From: Lineus longissimus
Lineage: Eukaryota > Nemertea > Pilidiophora > Heteronemertea > Lineidae
DNA: 64,000 nt
Reading direction: 5' to 3'
NCBI RefSeq assembly: GCF_910592395.1
Contig: NC_088325.1
Span: 13,580,109-13,644,108 of the forward strand
Shown here: positions 23,918-34,430 of the stretch, piece by piece
Numbering within the stretch: position 1 is the stretch's first letter
Layout: every line of letters begins with the position of its first letter
Notes under the pieces: model-generated
The model's input: only the letters and a program-made list of their open reading frames with translations
What the model was told of the DNA's origin: nothing
Databases searched by the model: none
Position numbers and translations under genes: made by a program

Positions 23918-24072
23918 CTTGAAAATTTCCCATTTCTCATTTCGTGATCTAACCTTCTCTGCAGGAATTCGGCCGGGAGGAATACGACCTCATATTGCAA
24001 AGATGGCTGGAAAAGATACAGAGGAACCAAGAGGGGGAGCAGGGGTACGGATTGTTCGTTTACGAGAAGTAA
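20646..24072 (+). CDS. Phosphoethanolamine-methyltransferase-like protein, copy 1 (diverged paralogue)
   Basis: A 267-aa class I SAM methyltransferase of the single-domain PMT type (the family methylates phosphoethanolamine toward phosphocholine). A 5'-UTR exon ends at 20685 with a GC donor (CAG|GCAAGT); a second UTR part begins at 21365. Coding exons: 21411-21551, 21895-21984, 22410-22625, 22970-23101, 23727-23843, 23965-24072; all phases are 0. SAM motif I is LDVGCGLGG (residues 62-70). Family landmarks run in order: FLDNQMYTTR, the EDVTTFEFPDESFDVIYS strand, [14 protein letters not shown] and YGLFVYEK. Compared with copy 2 it has lost several conserved positions: QY became MY (20-21), DY became GF (162-163) and GW became RW (245-246). 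Both copies also lack the RD of the YSRD motif (here YSQG). The frame is nevertheless intact. A poly(A) signal AATAAA lies at 24250. It may be neofunctionalised or decaying. Confidence 0.9.
23856..23917. repeat. (TCG)n(TTG)n microsatellite just after a splice donor
   Basis: The tract begins 12 bases after the donor of coding exon 5 of the plus-strand methyltransferase gene. A matching tract of the same two triplets lies at the same intron position in the inverted paralogue (26874-26955), so the microsatellite predates the duplication or was kept homogeneous by conversion. Confidence 0.95.
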
Positions 24073-24272
24073 CAGATCACGAGATGTCAGAGAGGATGTC
24101 AGGTGTCAGTCGGATGCAGGTGTAACTGATAATTTGGCTGCGATTGATAACTTAACTAAGTCATTGATAATGTGTGTCTTATTCCTATCTATCTGTCAAA
24201 CTTACCCATTTAATTATTTCCATCTGAACTATTTTCTTGTCAAAACTGGAATAAAGCAGCCTTGCAAGTAAC

Positions 24273-26530
24273 AGCATATATGCAACCTATGAATCGGTTT
24301 CAGTGAGATTCATGAGTGTTTCCAGTCCAAACATTCTTCCCGCTCGTGAACCAACCTAGCTCATGAACCTTCCTTAGAGAACTGGGGGAATCAGGGTTCT
24401 ACTTCACGACATCGGCAAAGTTTGCACAACATTTAACTCTAAGTCCCATTTAATGTATACTCCCTGAGATACCGGCAGTTTTTGACATTTTCCATGACCT
24501 CAGATACGGAGCACCCGCCGTGGGCCCCATCAACAGTGCTGCCATCTGAAGGAACCGTCTTTTTCCCATGCTTTAGATCGTCCAGTTCACTCGAAGAACA
24601 TTTCTTGAGCTGCCCTTTCGACCTTGGAGGTCGCTGACCCTTCAGGGCATTCCCGTCCCCATGATATGAGCATGGTCTTGGCGGCACGTGCGCGTTGCTT
24701 GATGGCGCTGGCAAGGTGATTGGCCGAATATGGGGCTTGATGTCGCAAAATGGAGTTTTGTTTATCGTTTTCTGTTTTGCATCCATGTTTATTCAATGGA
24801 ATTACCATTACGAGCTCCGCCTTGGATGTTGTTGGCAACTATCTGAGCTGAAATATGATGGAATTATCAATCAGTATACCGTACATAATTTATATTCCAT
24901 CACAAGTGATACAGTATGTTTAAAATAATGCACTTCATACACTACAAACCTCTTAAGTAACTGTCATCTCAAGAATGTATTGAAATAGCCAAGAGCATTC
25001 CACAAAAATATTCTCTTAGAAATCTTTCCTCCAGTTTCCATTGCTACCCGGTGCAAAACATGGTATCCAAATGATTCTTGAATTAGATGAATCCGTCTCC
25101 CGTATGTTTCTTGACCATGTCCAGAAAGTATATCAAGTCGGTTGGTTATATTCGCCTAATCAAAGCATTGCCTGCGGTTATTCGCCACAAGATCCAGATT
25201 GGAAAATTATCGACGTATCGACAAAATGGCTGACCTAATAATAATATCATTGTATTTAAAGAATTATGAAGACAATACGTGGAAAGTGGTTCTGAAATAT
25301 TAATACATCCGGCCAGTTTTGGTCGAATTTGGTCACAACAGTGCGCGCGTGCGACAGAAGGTGTCATGGCGTCCCCGCGCGTCCCAGTGTAACTTTTTCG
25401 TTGTTCCCCGGATTTCCATACAAGAGACAGCTATAACAGAGAGACCACGACCTTCGATTAAGGGAACTGATCGGTCTTTCAGCGTTCCTAAACAATGAGG
25501 GGAAACACCCATACCCGCAATACTGGCGCCATGCACAGCGGCGAAATGTCTTGAGTTGTCGACGAGTCCCCCCCCCCCCTCCCCAACGAATATCCATATA
25601 TTCCGACTACCCGCCGGATATCTCTCCCTCCCTCCCCCCCCCTATACTACCCCACTACCACCACCAACAACTATCATCTCACCTTAAATTGAGTCAAATA
25701 TAGTCCCTGGCCCTTTCCCTGGAGGACGTTGTCTTAAATACAGGATGGGGCGGTGTATTCACCTCTCGAGTCACTGACTGGTTGTGCTTCTTCTTTCTAC
25801 TTTCTACGATCAACAATGCGCCTAATGATGTATACATTCAGAAAGATAGCAATTTGCCAAATTCCTAATTGTTGCTTAGAAACCATGTCTTATTCTCAAA
25901 GTGATAATAATGAGTGTTTTGCACAACACCTCGTCAGTAACTATGGCAACGACGTAAGCAATAACCAGGAGTAATACTCGGGAGGTTTTGTGACATAATT
26001 GCAAGGACCGTTCTGAAGTCTTGAAACTTCATCATCTCGCTAGAGGGCGACTCAGGCGCTCGGCATGGCATGTGACATCATGTCTGCTTTCCGATTGGTC
26101 GAGAGAGGTCCGATTGGTCCCGAATGATGATTGGGAATCATACTCCTACTCTGGACCAATCAGCGCTCGTTTTGCTTCAAACGGTTTCACTGTCTATCCC
26201 TGAATACACGAGTGAGTGGAAGACTATGAACATAGCACGACAATAATTTATTGAAAGATATATATATATACACTCGATTATTTTGATCGAATTTTAAAAG
26301 CAGGTCTAAAACCGCACCTGAATTTTCTGTATGTCCCTTCTGTCTATCCCGTGTTGTAACAGTGTGCTCCAACATCGTAATAAGGCGACCATGATTGAGA
26401 GGTGTCAATCACTTGTATAGCCCCAGTTCGGCGCAATAGTCACACTGATTGTGATTTCTCCCATTCTCATTTCCCATCACCGTTTCAGGAACGTTATAAA
26501 GGAGAAAACTGTGTCCTATTGTCAGGTCAT
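24273..26530. other. Spacer between the two convergent methyltransferase genes
   Basis: This stretch separates the two 3' ends. It contains a C/CT-rich low-complexity tract (25568-25645) and a short TA run (26263-26271). A 115-codon frame at 24439-24786 (-) is unrecognised and has no supporting features. I see no gene. Confidence 0.5.
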
Positions 26531-26641
26531 AGCTCGTTCCGCTAATTTATTGTCGGGGAGCACTGACTGAGACCTGAGAGACCATCAAATACGTTACACC
26601 TGCATCTGATTGTCTCATCCACTCTTACGTCTCGTGATCTG

Positions 26642-26873
26642 TTACTTCTCGTAAACGAACAATCCGTACCGATGCTCCCCCTCTTGGGTCCTCCGTATCT
26701 TGTCCTGCCAACCTTGCAATATGTGGTCGTATTCCTCCGGGCTGAATTCCTGCAGAGAATGTTAGATCACGAAATGATACATTGGACATTTTCGTCATCT
26801 ATTCTTGTAGGTTGTTTGATATGCAACTAGTATAGTAAGACACGTCTCCCTATTGAGGACAGCATTGAGTTAA

Positions 26874-26954
<81 letters not shown>

Positions 26955-29372
26955 GACCTTTACCTACCTTTATAAAATCCTCCTTGGTGCTCTCTATTCG
27001 CGCCAACTCAGTCTGTAAGTTCCGAGTGAAGACGTCGGTGTGGTCTTTGGCGACGACAGTCTTGAAACCTGCACATTCCAACACCTGAAATCAGCAAATT
27101 CTTTACCAACGTTAGCATATATCAGGAGACGGATCAACTAGGAGAAATAAAAAGTTGTACTTGGACGGTTAAGGCGCTACTTGATACGGACCACTCTGTT
27201 TGTCCAGGAATAGCTGGTACCAAGTGCTTGCCTTATACAATTTGGCTGTGGAAGAACATCATTCTGAGGATATTTGCCCGACGGGAGTTAGTTTCAGAAA
27301 AGCTAGACTCAGTCAATTGATCAGTAGTCGTCCTTATCATCGTCGTCCTATGTTAGGGCGAGGACCTATACTGTTATAGGCAACAAGGCTTACCTTTGCG
27401 TATTGTTCCACTGTTAAGATGTGATATCCGCGTTGGGCGATGTAGTCCGCGAAGGCCTTGGAGTGGTTCCCCGAGCTGCATGTGTAATCAGTGATAAAGA
27501 GTCTACCCCCGGGTTTCAGCCAAGTCTGAAAGATCAAATTTTGACACAAATGTATATTGTGAAGAATTATCAAAGTACTGAATTCAGTTGATCCAAGGAT
27601 TGGATGCCAATGCCAATGCCAATGTAAGGAATGCCTCTACAGTTGGAGAGCTTCCTGAACTCGTGTGACGATTCTGACTTCATCATAAACAAGATAATAC
27701 AATATGGCCACGGGCCAAGCCATATTTGTTGATGAGACAAGACCACCACACCACGTGGTTACCTCGCCCGCACGCTAATATAAGCCGCCAACACAAGTCA
27801 AACAACAATTCAGACGGTTTTCTTACCCGAAATTTCTTTAATAAACTCAACTTGTCCTGAATATGTAACAACACACATTGACTGTAGATAACGTCGAAAC
27901 CCTCATCAGGGAACTCGCTTGTTGTCACATCTTCAACGGCGAATGATACCCTTGCGTCCTTGTACCGCCCATTTGCGTATTCTCTCGCGAGATTCACCAT
28001 ATTGTTGGAAAGATCCAAACCTTGTACTTCAACGCCATGATGCTGAAAATTCAATGACACGTCACTGTAGAGCGCCCTTGCAACTCATGAGCGGTCCATC
28101 TAAAGAGTGTCTGGTTACTTTAAGTGTCCATAAATAATCGATGTTGCCCGCAAACGTGCCGCCAACCAATGGGTAACAGCAGTTTTTATGAACCGGTCAC
28201 GTGTCGTTGTTCGTCCAATAATATGCTGCAGGGGTTCGTGATGGTCATCATTTGACTTGTCTTCAGCAAAAAAGGGGAAAGTCATCACAAGCTATTTATC
28301 CTATTTCAATGATAACAGATATAGGCACAGTGTACAATGAATCTCGTAACAGTTACGTTGTTATGTCAGTATTTGACGCATCTTGTCTCACATACCTTGG
28401 CTAAGTAGAACGCATTCCCTCCAAGGCCACACCCGACATCAAGACACTTCTTGCCCGGAGCCAGGTCAAGATACGATGCGAGTTCCTTGAAAGAAGACAA
28501 GACGTTTAACAAGAATCGTAGGAGTTTATTGAGCGACATATCCAAGTGATTGAAAGTATGAGAGTCGTCAAAAAGCAGTCCAAATCTCGTTTCAAAGTCT
28601 AGTTGAGGTGTTTTAGAACTGAAATTGATATCTCACTGTCAGTATTGGTTGACGAATTTCATGTAACAACTCCCATGGGCTATATCGGGGATTTTCGTAA
28701 GACGTCCGTTCGTTGGCCAATCAGATACTCTCAATTCTGCTTCACCGGCAGAGTTTTCAGTGTTGAACCAATCAAGGAACCAGGTTAAGAATTTTTATGC
28801 AAAACTTGCCTTTGGAAAAAAGTAAATGACAATTATACCTTGCTGGCCTCTGAGCCTCCCGGTGAGACGAACGTCTCGCCGAAGACGCGTTCATATTTCC
28901 TGATCCCTCTTGTGGTGTATTGCTGGTTGTCCAGGAATTTCTGGAACTCGACTGTTGGGCATGTTGAATCGGAACCCATGCTCGAAATGGTTTGTTCAGT
29001 GAAAGCCTAGTATATGTACTTAATTGCACCTAAAGAAATGAAAAAGTACGTCCGTTCTTGATGAGTTTCTGTCAATGGCATGTAACACCCAAGTGACCCT
29101 TTTTGGGCGAGACCTTCTACTATCAAGTACATACCTTAACCTGAAAATGCGGACAGGTTACACGGCGTTTTTTTGTTTCAATTCGAGGGCCATTTTTCTA
29201 GAAGTCCTCTCTGACGCCGTTTTTATTGAGAGACTTATCTATTCAGTACCAGTCTCCAGAGTTTACGCATGAACTGCTGCTGTAGAAACGTAGAAAATGA
29301 TGAATTTCAGATGACCGCAATGCGAGTAGACTTACCTGCAATAGCAATCGTGCTCTTCTTGTCTCCGAATGT
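26642..29372 (-). CDS. Phosphoethanolamine-methyltransferase-like protein, copy 2
   Basis: Inverted paralogue of the gene at 20646-24072, also 267 aa. Coding exons from 5' to 3': 28979-28839, 28485-28396, 28042-27827, 27525-27394, 27084-26968, 26749-26642, the same six lengths as copy 1. A 5'-UTR exon ends at 29336 with a normal donor (CAG|GTAAGT); the next UTR part starts at 29029. It retains more of the PMT consensus: NQQYTTRG (18-25), motif [10 protein letters not shown] (62-70), acidic D87 and D115, His137 in the LLHI motif, FITDYTC with Asp162-Tyr163, Tyr177/Arg181/Tyr183 in DYIAQRGY, and LQGW (243-246). The YSRD motif is YSQC, so the Arg-Asp pair that contacts SAM and the substrate amine in characterised PMTs is absent. 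Fold and phosphate-binding side look intact; the reaction or substrate is uncertain. A poly(A) signal lies at 26551-26546. Confidence 0.92.
26874..26955. repeat. (TTG)n(TCG)n microsatellite (seen as CGA/CAA on plus strand), paralogous to 23856-23917
   Basis: It lies in the intron after coding exon 5 of the minus-strand methyltransferase gene, about 12 bases from the donor, in the same place as the tract in copy 1. In the gene's direction the order here is TTG block then TCG block, whereas copy 1 has the TCG block first. Confidence 0.95.
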
Positions 29373-29850
29373 TTATTTCGACGCACAATTCTGGCTTTTA
29401 TCCAGTTGCTCCCCCATCTGCACTGGTCACTCAGGTCCGAGGGTCAAGGACCTGTCATAAATTTAGTGTCATTAAGTCATTTTTATCAATAATTACATCG
29501 CTATAATATTATTGTTTTGTTATTCAAACCACGTTGCAATTTCGATTTTTTTTCTCGTAGTATCACGATTGTCAATATTGTGACACTTCATTGACCCGTA
29601 TACCAGCTGAGTTACTGGTGCAAAACAATTGAGCTGTGGACCTCGGCCGAATTATGAGAACCACGTTGTTTGGACACGCATGCCACGTGTTTGATGATGG
29701 CGTGCGGTCCATCGTGAAGTCTCGATAGATGGTGAGGTATTTCGTAATGCAGATCCCAGCACCAGTTCAAGACCAAAATTAAACCCGGACCTCCGGAGTT
29801 TAAACACGAACTGCTGCTGCAGAAACATAGAAAAGTATGAATTTCAGATG
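29255..29850. repeat. Direct repeat of about 60 bp, offset about 535 bp
   Basis: The segment 29257-29315 (CAGAGTTTACGCATGAACTG and onward to GATGACCGCAAT) recurs at about 29790-29850 (GGAGTTTAAACACGAACTG to GATGACGACAAT). The first copy lies in the first intron of the minus-strand methyltransferase gene, the second upstream of its promoter. It shows a local duplication that spans the promoter region. Confidence 0.7.
29395..29403 (-). promoter_or_regulatory. TATA-like box of the minus-strand methyltransferase gene
   Basis: GGATAAAAG on the minus strand, flanked by CCAG and mirrored at 20616-20622 in front of copy 1. The first non-coding exon (ending at 29336) follows after about 30 bases, which is ideal spacing for a TATA promoter. 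Confidence 0.6.
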
Positions 29851-29859
29851 ACGACAATA

Positions 29860-30815
29860 TATTGTCTTCATCACAACCATGGGAAATTTGTCCGAAGGGG
29901 GCCGTGGTTTTCATTCCTGTTCCAGAGTAAACTGCATCTATCATAACTGCCTCCTCAACGATATCATGTGAGGTCCCAAAAGAACGCCTATTGGTTATGC
30001 AACAAAAACACGAGAAGTTGTCCCAGGTTAGTGTTGTCTCCGTTACAGGGTGTCCATAAACAATCAATTGTCACAACCATGAGAGGTTCGGCCCATGTTG
30101 GTGTTGTCTCCTTGGAAGACAGGGTGCCCGATGGAACCAGGATCGTCCTCGTTACAGCCATGGGAAGGTTTTCCCAAGGCGGTGTTAATTTTTCTGTACA
30201 GGAGGTCCGAAAACTACACCGACAGCCTTAGTTAAAACCATGATAACTTCCTGAAAAAAATGTTGGCTGTCCCGAAAGTAATGTATCCATATCGTCCTCA
30301 CGTCTGTTCAGGGAAGTTTGTTCCAAGAATTGTCTTTATCACGGCCGCCATGGAGGATCACAACGAGGGAAGTTTGTTCCAAGAATTGTCTTTATCACGG
30401 CCGCCATGGAGGATAACAACCTGTGAAGTTTGGTATCCTATTCAGGGTGTTTCAAAAGAACTCATTGTCTTCATCACAACCAGGGAGGTTCGCCTGAAGA
30501 TGGTGCTGTTCGTCTCCTGTACAGGATGTCCCATAATAACTCCTCTCGTCTTCATCACAACCAATGGGATGGTTGTTCCAAGATGGTGTTAGCTCCTTTA
30601 CAGGATGTCCCAAAAGAATGTGTATGGTCTTCATCGGAACCGTGAGAAACTGGTCCCATGTTGGCCTCAACTCTTAACAGGGTGTCCCAAAAGAACTTGT
30701 ATTGTCTTCATCACAGCCAGGATGGTGTTGTCTCATACAGGTTGTCCCAAAAGAACTCATATTTTAACCATAACAGCCATGGGTTGTTTGTCCCAAGATG
30801 GTGTTTTAACAAGCC
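29860..30815. repeat. Degenerate tandem array of about 75-bp units carrying a mariner-like end word
   Basis: About a dozen diverged units follow the scheme GTCTTCATCACAACCATGGG, then AGGTTTGTCCCAAGATGGTG, then TTGTCTCCTGTACAGG and GTGTCCCAAAAGAACTCAT. The last part resembles the CAGGGTGTCCCAAAA termini of mariner-type transposons. One 56-bp-spaced pair at 30311 and 30367 is nearly identical. Short frames run through the array but are by-products of its periodicity. Confidence 0.85.
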
Positions 30816-30959
30816 TGTATGGATGTAAATGTAAGGTAAGGTTGTACAATTATAATCTCTATGCATGTTACAATGTAGGGGCCATAACTGTACCATTTTA
30901 CTTACATGTATACTGTTTTCAATCGCCATGCTTTTCAGCACAAAAAACCAAAAATTTGT

Positions 30960-33711
30960 TGTAGTGTGGATGCCATTTTATTGGAAAGTAAACAAACTAT
31001 ACATTAACTTAATGGTATTTACACATTAACCACACACATGATAACCTTTGGTAAATAATAAACCAGGAGTGCTGTCTTTGAGTAACATCAATGGCCACAT
31101 GTCTTTTGTAACATCTGTATCATTGAACTCTCTCAATAATCACTTGACCAAAAGGATACCCACTACCCCAGGACGGAATAAACTAATATATGGTAGCATC
31201 ATGTCTCAACAATGTCACTCTTTGGGACTGTAACTCGTAATTATTTGCACTGCAAACATCTCAATGGACCCAGTACAGTGCTGCACGTAAGACTCAATGA
31301 CATTCCCAGCCCCAGGTTCTCCTTGATCTAATAAGCTTTGATTTCATAGGGGTCATTATCCGTATTCTCCCCCAGCCTCCGCTGATCAGACCGCTCCGCC
31401 ATCTTGGCCTGCAGCAACATGTGTTCCAGGACGCCAACACGGATATCCATCTGTTGGTTCTCCATCTTCATGCGGGCGATGGCTTGTTTGATCTTCACGA
31501 GCGGTGCTGAAATAAAGAAACTCAGTTGTGAAAACTTTTATGGTTTTCCCAGCTGCAATCTTGTGCCGAGGTGTGAAGCAATCTCCCTCAGCAAAGACAA
31601 TGCAGATGCTATTGCTGTGGCCATGAGGCTTCTGCTCAGGAATACACCTAACTCCTGGCGACAAAGCAAAGTACATGCACAGACTGATGTGAACCTGTCC
31701 AAGAAGGTTTTACAAAGGTGTTGACATGAGTATTTGATAGAAGGCTCACGACCAGCTCTTTCTGATAACGGGGCCTACCATCATTATATCTATCAAGATT
31801 GATTTCATCTGGGGGAAACTGTTACTGGAATTACCTCGAACAGGTTTTCAGAATACCTACCCCCGTCAGTCATGCTGTTTCCCCTCTCCTCCATGTCTTG
31901 TTTGATTCTTTCCAACTCTTCAGTCACCTCAGCCAGTAGACGTGTCCTCTCCGTCACTCCACCGCTACCCTGTCGATACCTCTCCTTCGTCTCCGCCAAC
32001 TGATCCTGCATATGCCTGAACTCCTGTAACAAATGCTCCAACTGCGTATTGATGTATTTTTCCCTGCTGCCGATCTTTTCGAGCGTCCGCGTGATCTCGT
32101 CATGGAGCTTGTCAAGCTGTGTGCCCGTCTCGACCAGTGATGTTTCTATACCTTCTTTGTGTTGGTGCATCTGTTCCACGTGGACTCGCCAGTCCTGAAA
32201 AACAGATGATAACCATACATCATATTGTATGTGCCTGACTGACCATACAAAAGACTAACAGTTAGAACTGAGGCTGCCAGACGAGGTTCATGTTACAATA
32301 TCAAGTTTGAGGCAACAGAGGTAACCTCTGCTCTGACTACAGAAGAAGAAGAAAAAGTTACCTTCCAACCTATTCTGCCCATTATAAAATGTAAGTTCTA
32401 GAGACTAAAGTCTGTTTCAATCGCCATTTCCATTAAAAGAACCTCACCTTATTGTCTGTTCGTATCGTAACTTTCAATTGGGGGAGAACACGCTCCACTT
32501 CTAGTTTCCATTCTGAAGCATCAGTGCTCGATTCCAAGATCTCCTCAGGTTTGGAGGACTCACCATCCTAGAAAGTAGACAGAAAATTGCCTTGCAACAA
32601 TGTGATTTTTTCTTGGCACTTTGGACAGCCCTGGCCGAATACAGAGCCACACACTGTGACTATTATCACAAATCCAGACAGTGTAATAGAACCCGAGAGG
32701 AAAACAATTCCTCCAACACGGAAATAGCAAACAATAGTCATAAACAACTGCCTGGACCGACAGAGATGCGTACCTGTTTTAACTTTTTCAGACTGTCAAG
32801 ATTGAGAATATTTTCCTCGACATATTCATCCTCATCATCAGCTTGTTCGATCTCATCTTCCTTCTTGTTCAGTTCCAACTCTGAGTCATCTTCTATGATG
32901 CCCTCTTCATCCGTCTCCTCCTCCGGGTACTGTGGCCTTTTCCATTCAAAAGTCTGATGCTTCAGCGCTTCTGTTGAGAGTTTATCGAGGACGTATATGC
33001 ACTGTTCACCACAGCCCTGCTTCAGCTTATTGGGAGGGAACTCGATTGTGTGACCCTGTAAATATGTAATGCGTGAATGATGAAAAATCTGAGTTACTTC
33101 TAATTTTCTGCCTTCACTTTCTTGGAAAATCCGTTTTTGCTGTATCTACATGTAAAAGTGCTGTGTACTTCAGTTACTGGCAATTAGGAAAATTAAGTCA
33201 ATGTCTACAAAGAGAAAGACGATGGTGACAACATTACAGTGGAATTTCTTTTGGTGGATACCTCTCGGAGCAGTACACCCTCTGTATTACTGAACATGGG
33301 TAGTTCTTAACCTCTGTAATCAGGATGGTTGCACAGGACTTTTTAAATCAAATTTACAATCAATCAATCTACTTGAAAGAAACTTACAAACTGTCGAACT
33401 TCGTCTAGGATATTTGCAACAGTGGCATTAGGATCGTCATATTCCTGTGGCTGGTCCATCTGTTTGCCCGCTTGCCGCAATAACCACGCGGAGATGGATG
33501 TGAAGGCAAAGAACTGTTCACCTGGGTTGGTAGTGATGGCGAAGTAATGTCTAGAGAAGGGTTTCATTCCGAGTTGGCGACAAAACGTCGTCTCGTAACT
33601 CAGCAGTTTTAACTTGTCTAGAAGATCTTCCATCATGACGTACATCAGGTACGCACTCCCGGGCCCTCCCTCGCCTTCATCATCACCCCCTCTACGGCGG
33701 TCTTCTGACAT
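30960..33711 (-). CDS. IFT57: IFT57, intraflagellar transport complex B subunit
   Basis: Encodes a 412-aa orthologue of IFT57 (Hippi; the human protein is 429 aa), a peripheral subunit of IFT-B that carries cargo along ciliary axonemes. Coding exons from 5' to 3': 33711-33388, 33055-32774, 32567-32448, 32194-31861, 31506-31328; phases join cleanly. The N-terminal calponin-homology-like half is recognisable by MMEDLLDKLKLLSYE, FSRHYFAI, NPGEQFFAF and QPQEYDDPNATVANIL. A middle acidic segment follows (exon 2, many E/D), then VERVLPQLKVTIRTDNKDWR and the long coiled coil with DKLHDEITRTLEKI, SREKYINTQLE and GGVTERTRLLAEV, ending in EIKAY. An acceptor at 33730 shows that an additional 5'-UTR exon exists further right. 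The 3' UTR probably ends near 30960 (AATAAA at 30982-30977, minus strand). It is divergent from TTC12. Confidence 0.96.
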
Positions 33712-33730
33712 TCTGGCAGGATGTATCCGT

Positions 33731-34430
33731 CTGCAAATAAGAAGGAAAATCATATCATGAAGTGGCTAAAATTTCGAACGGAAGGGGGTCACCTGATCAC
33801 ATTCAATACCACTACAATGTGCCATGATAATATTTGTAACATTGACCTCTGTCATCTCTGGCAAAGGACCTCAGATTCTATATGACCTCTGACATTTTAC
33901 GGCAAAAGGAGAGATGAGAGGTAAACCTTTTTGGGACACCCTGTATTTTTTAAAATCTGAAGTTTTCGGATAGGCCCCACTTAGATACAAATAATTAACA
34001 TTTAGAAAGCTTATTTCTCACTGACGACGAATTTTTATTGACGAAAAATACTTAAATAATATCAAAACATCTTTTATATAGGTTTACCTGGCAGGAAAAT
34101 CGAGTATTTAGCACAAAGATATCAGAAAAACATAGCAAATCTGACAGAAAACAAAATATTTCTATTCTGGTTATATCTAAAAGTCATACCGCATTCTGAA
34201 AAGGAATGCCACGGCGATTGACAAAATTTGAGATCCTCGCCCACTACTTCACCAAAATCTCAATCAAACAATAGAAAAACATCAATACAATCATTTTAAA
34301 GACAGGAATAGGAGCCACACTGCATTTCTATCAGTTTAAATGGTATTTTAAAGCCGCGTCGATTGTCCGTTCTGTCATTTTTTGGGGGGTTGGAATTTAG
34401 AACTACCCGGTCCGGTCGCTAATAAACAAC
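33731..34430. promoter_or_regulatory. Presumed bidirectional promoter between IFT57 and TTC12
   Basis: Only about 700 bases separate the first coding bases of two divergent ciliary genes, and the IFT57 5'-UTR exon must also lie here. A forkhead-type word ATAAACA is at 34422-34428, directly before the TTC12 ATG. I did not find a convincing RFX X-box palindrome. A mariner-like word (GGGACACCCTGTA) lies at 33937-33949. The shared-promoter role is inference from geometry and gene function. Confidence 0.55.

Noticed and set aside
24439-24838. Two overlapping minus-strand frames in the methyltransferase spacer
   Set aside because: Unrecognised, in different frames over the same bases, and not mirrored elsewhere.
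30000-30964. Several 70-119-codon frames in the tandem array
   Set aside because: They follow the repeat period and occur on both strands, so they are by-products of the array.
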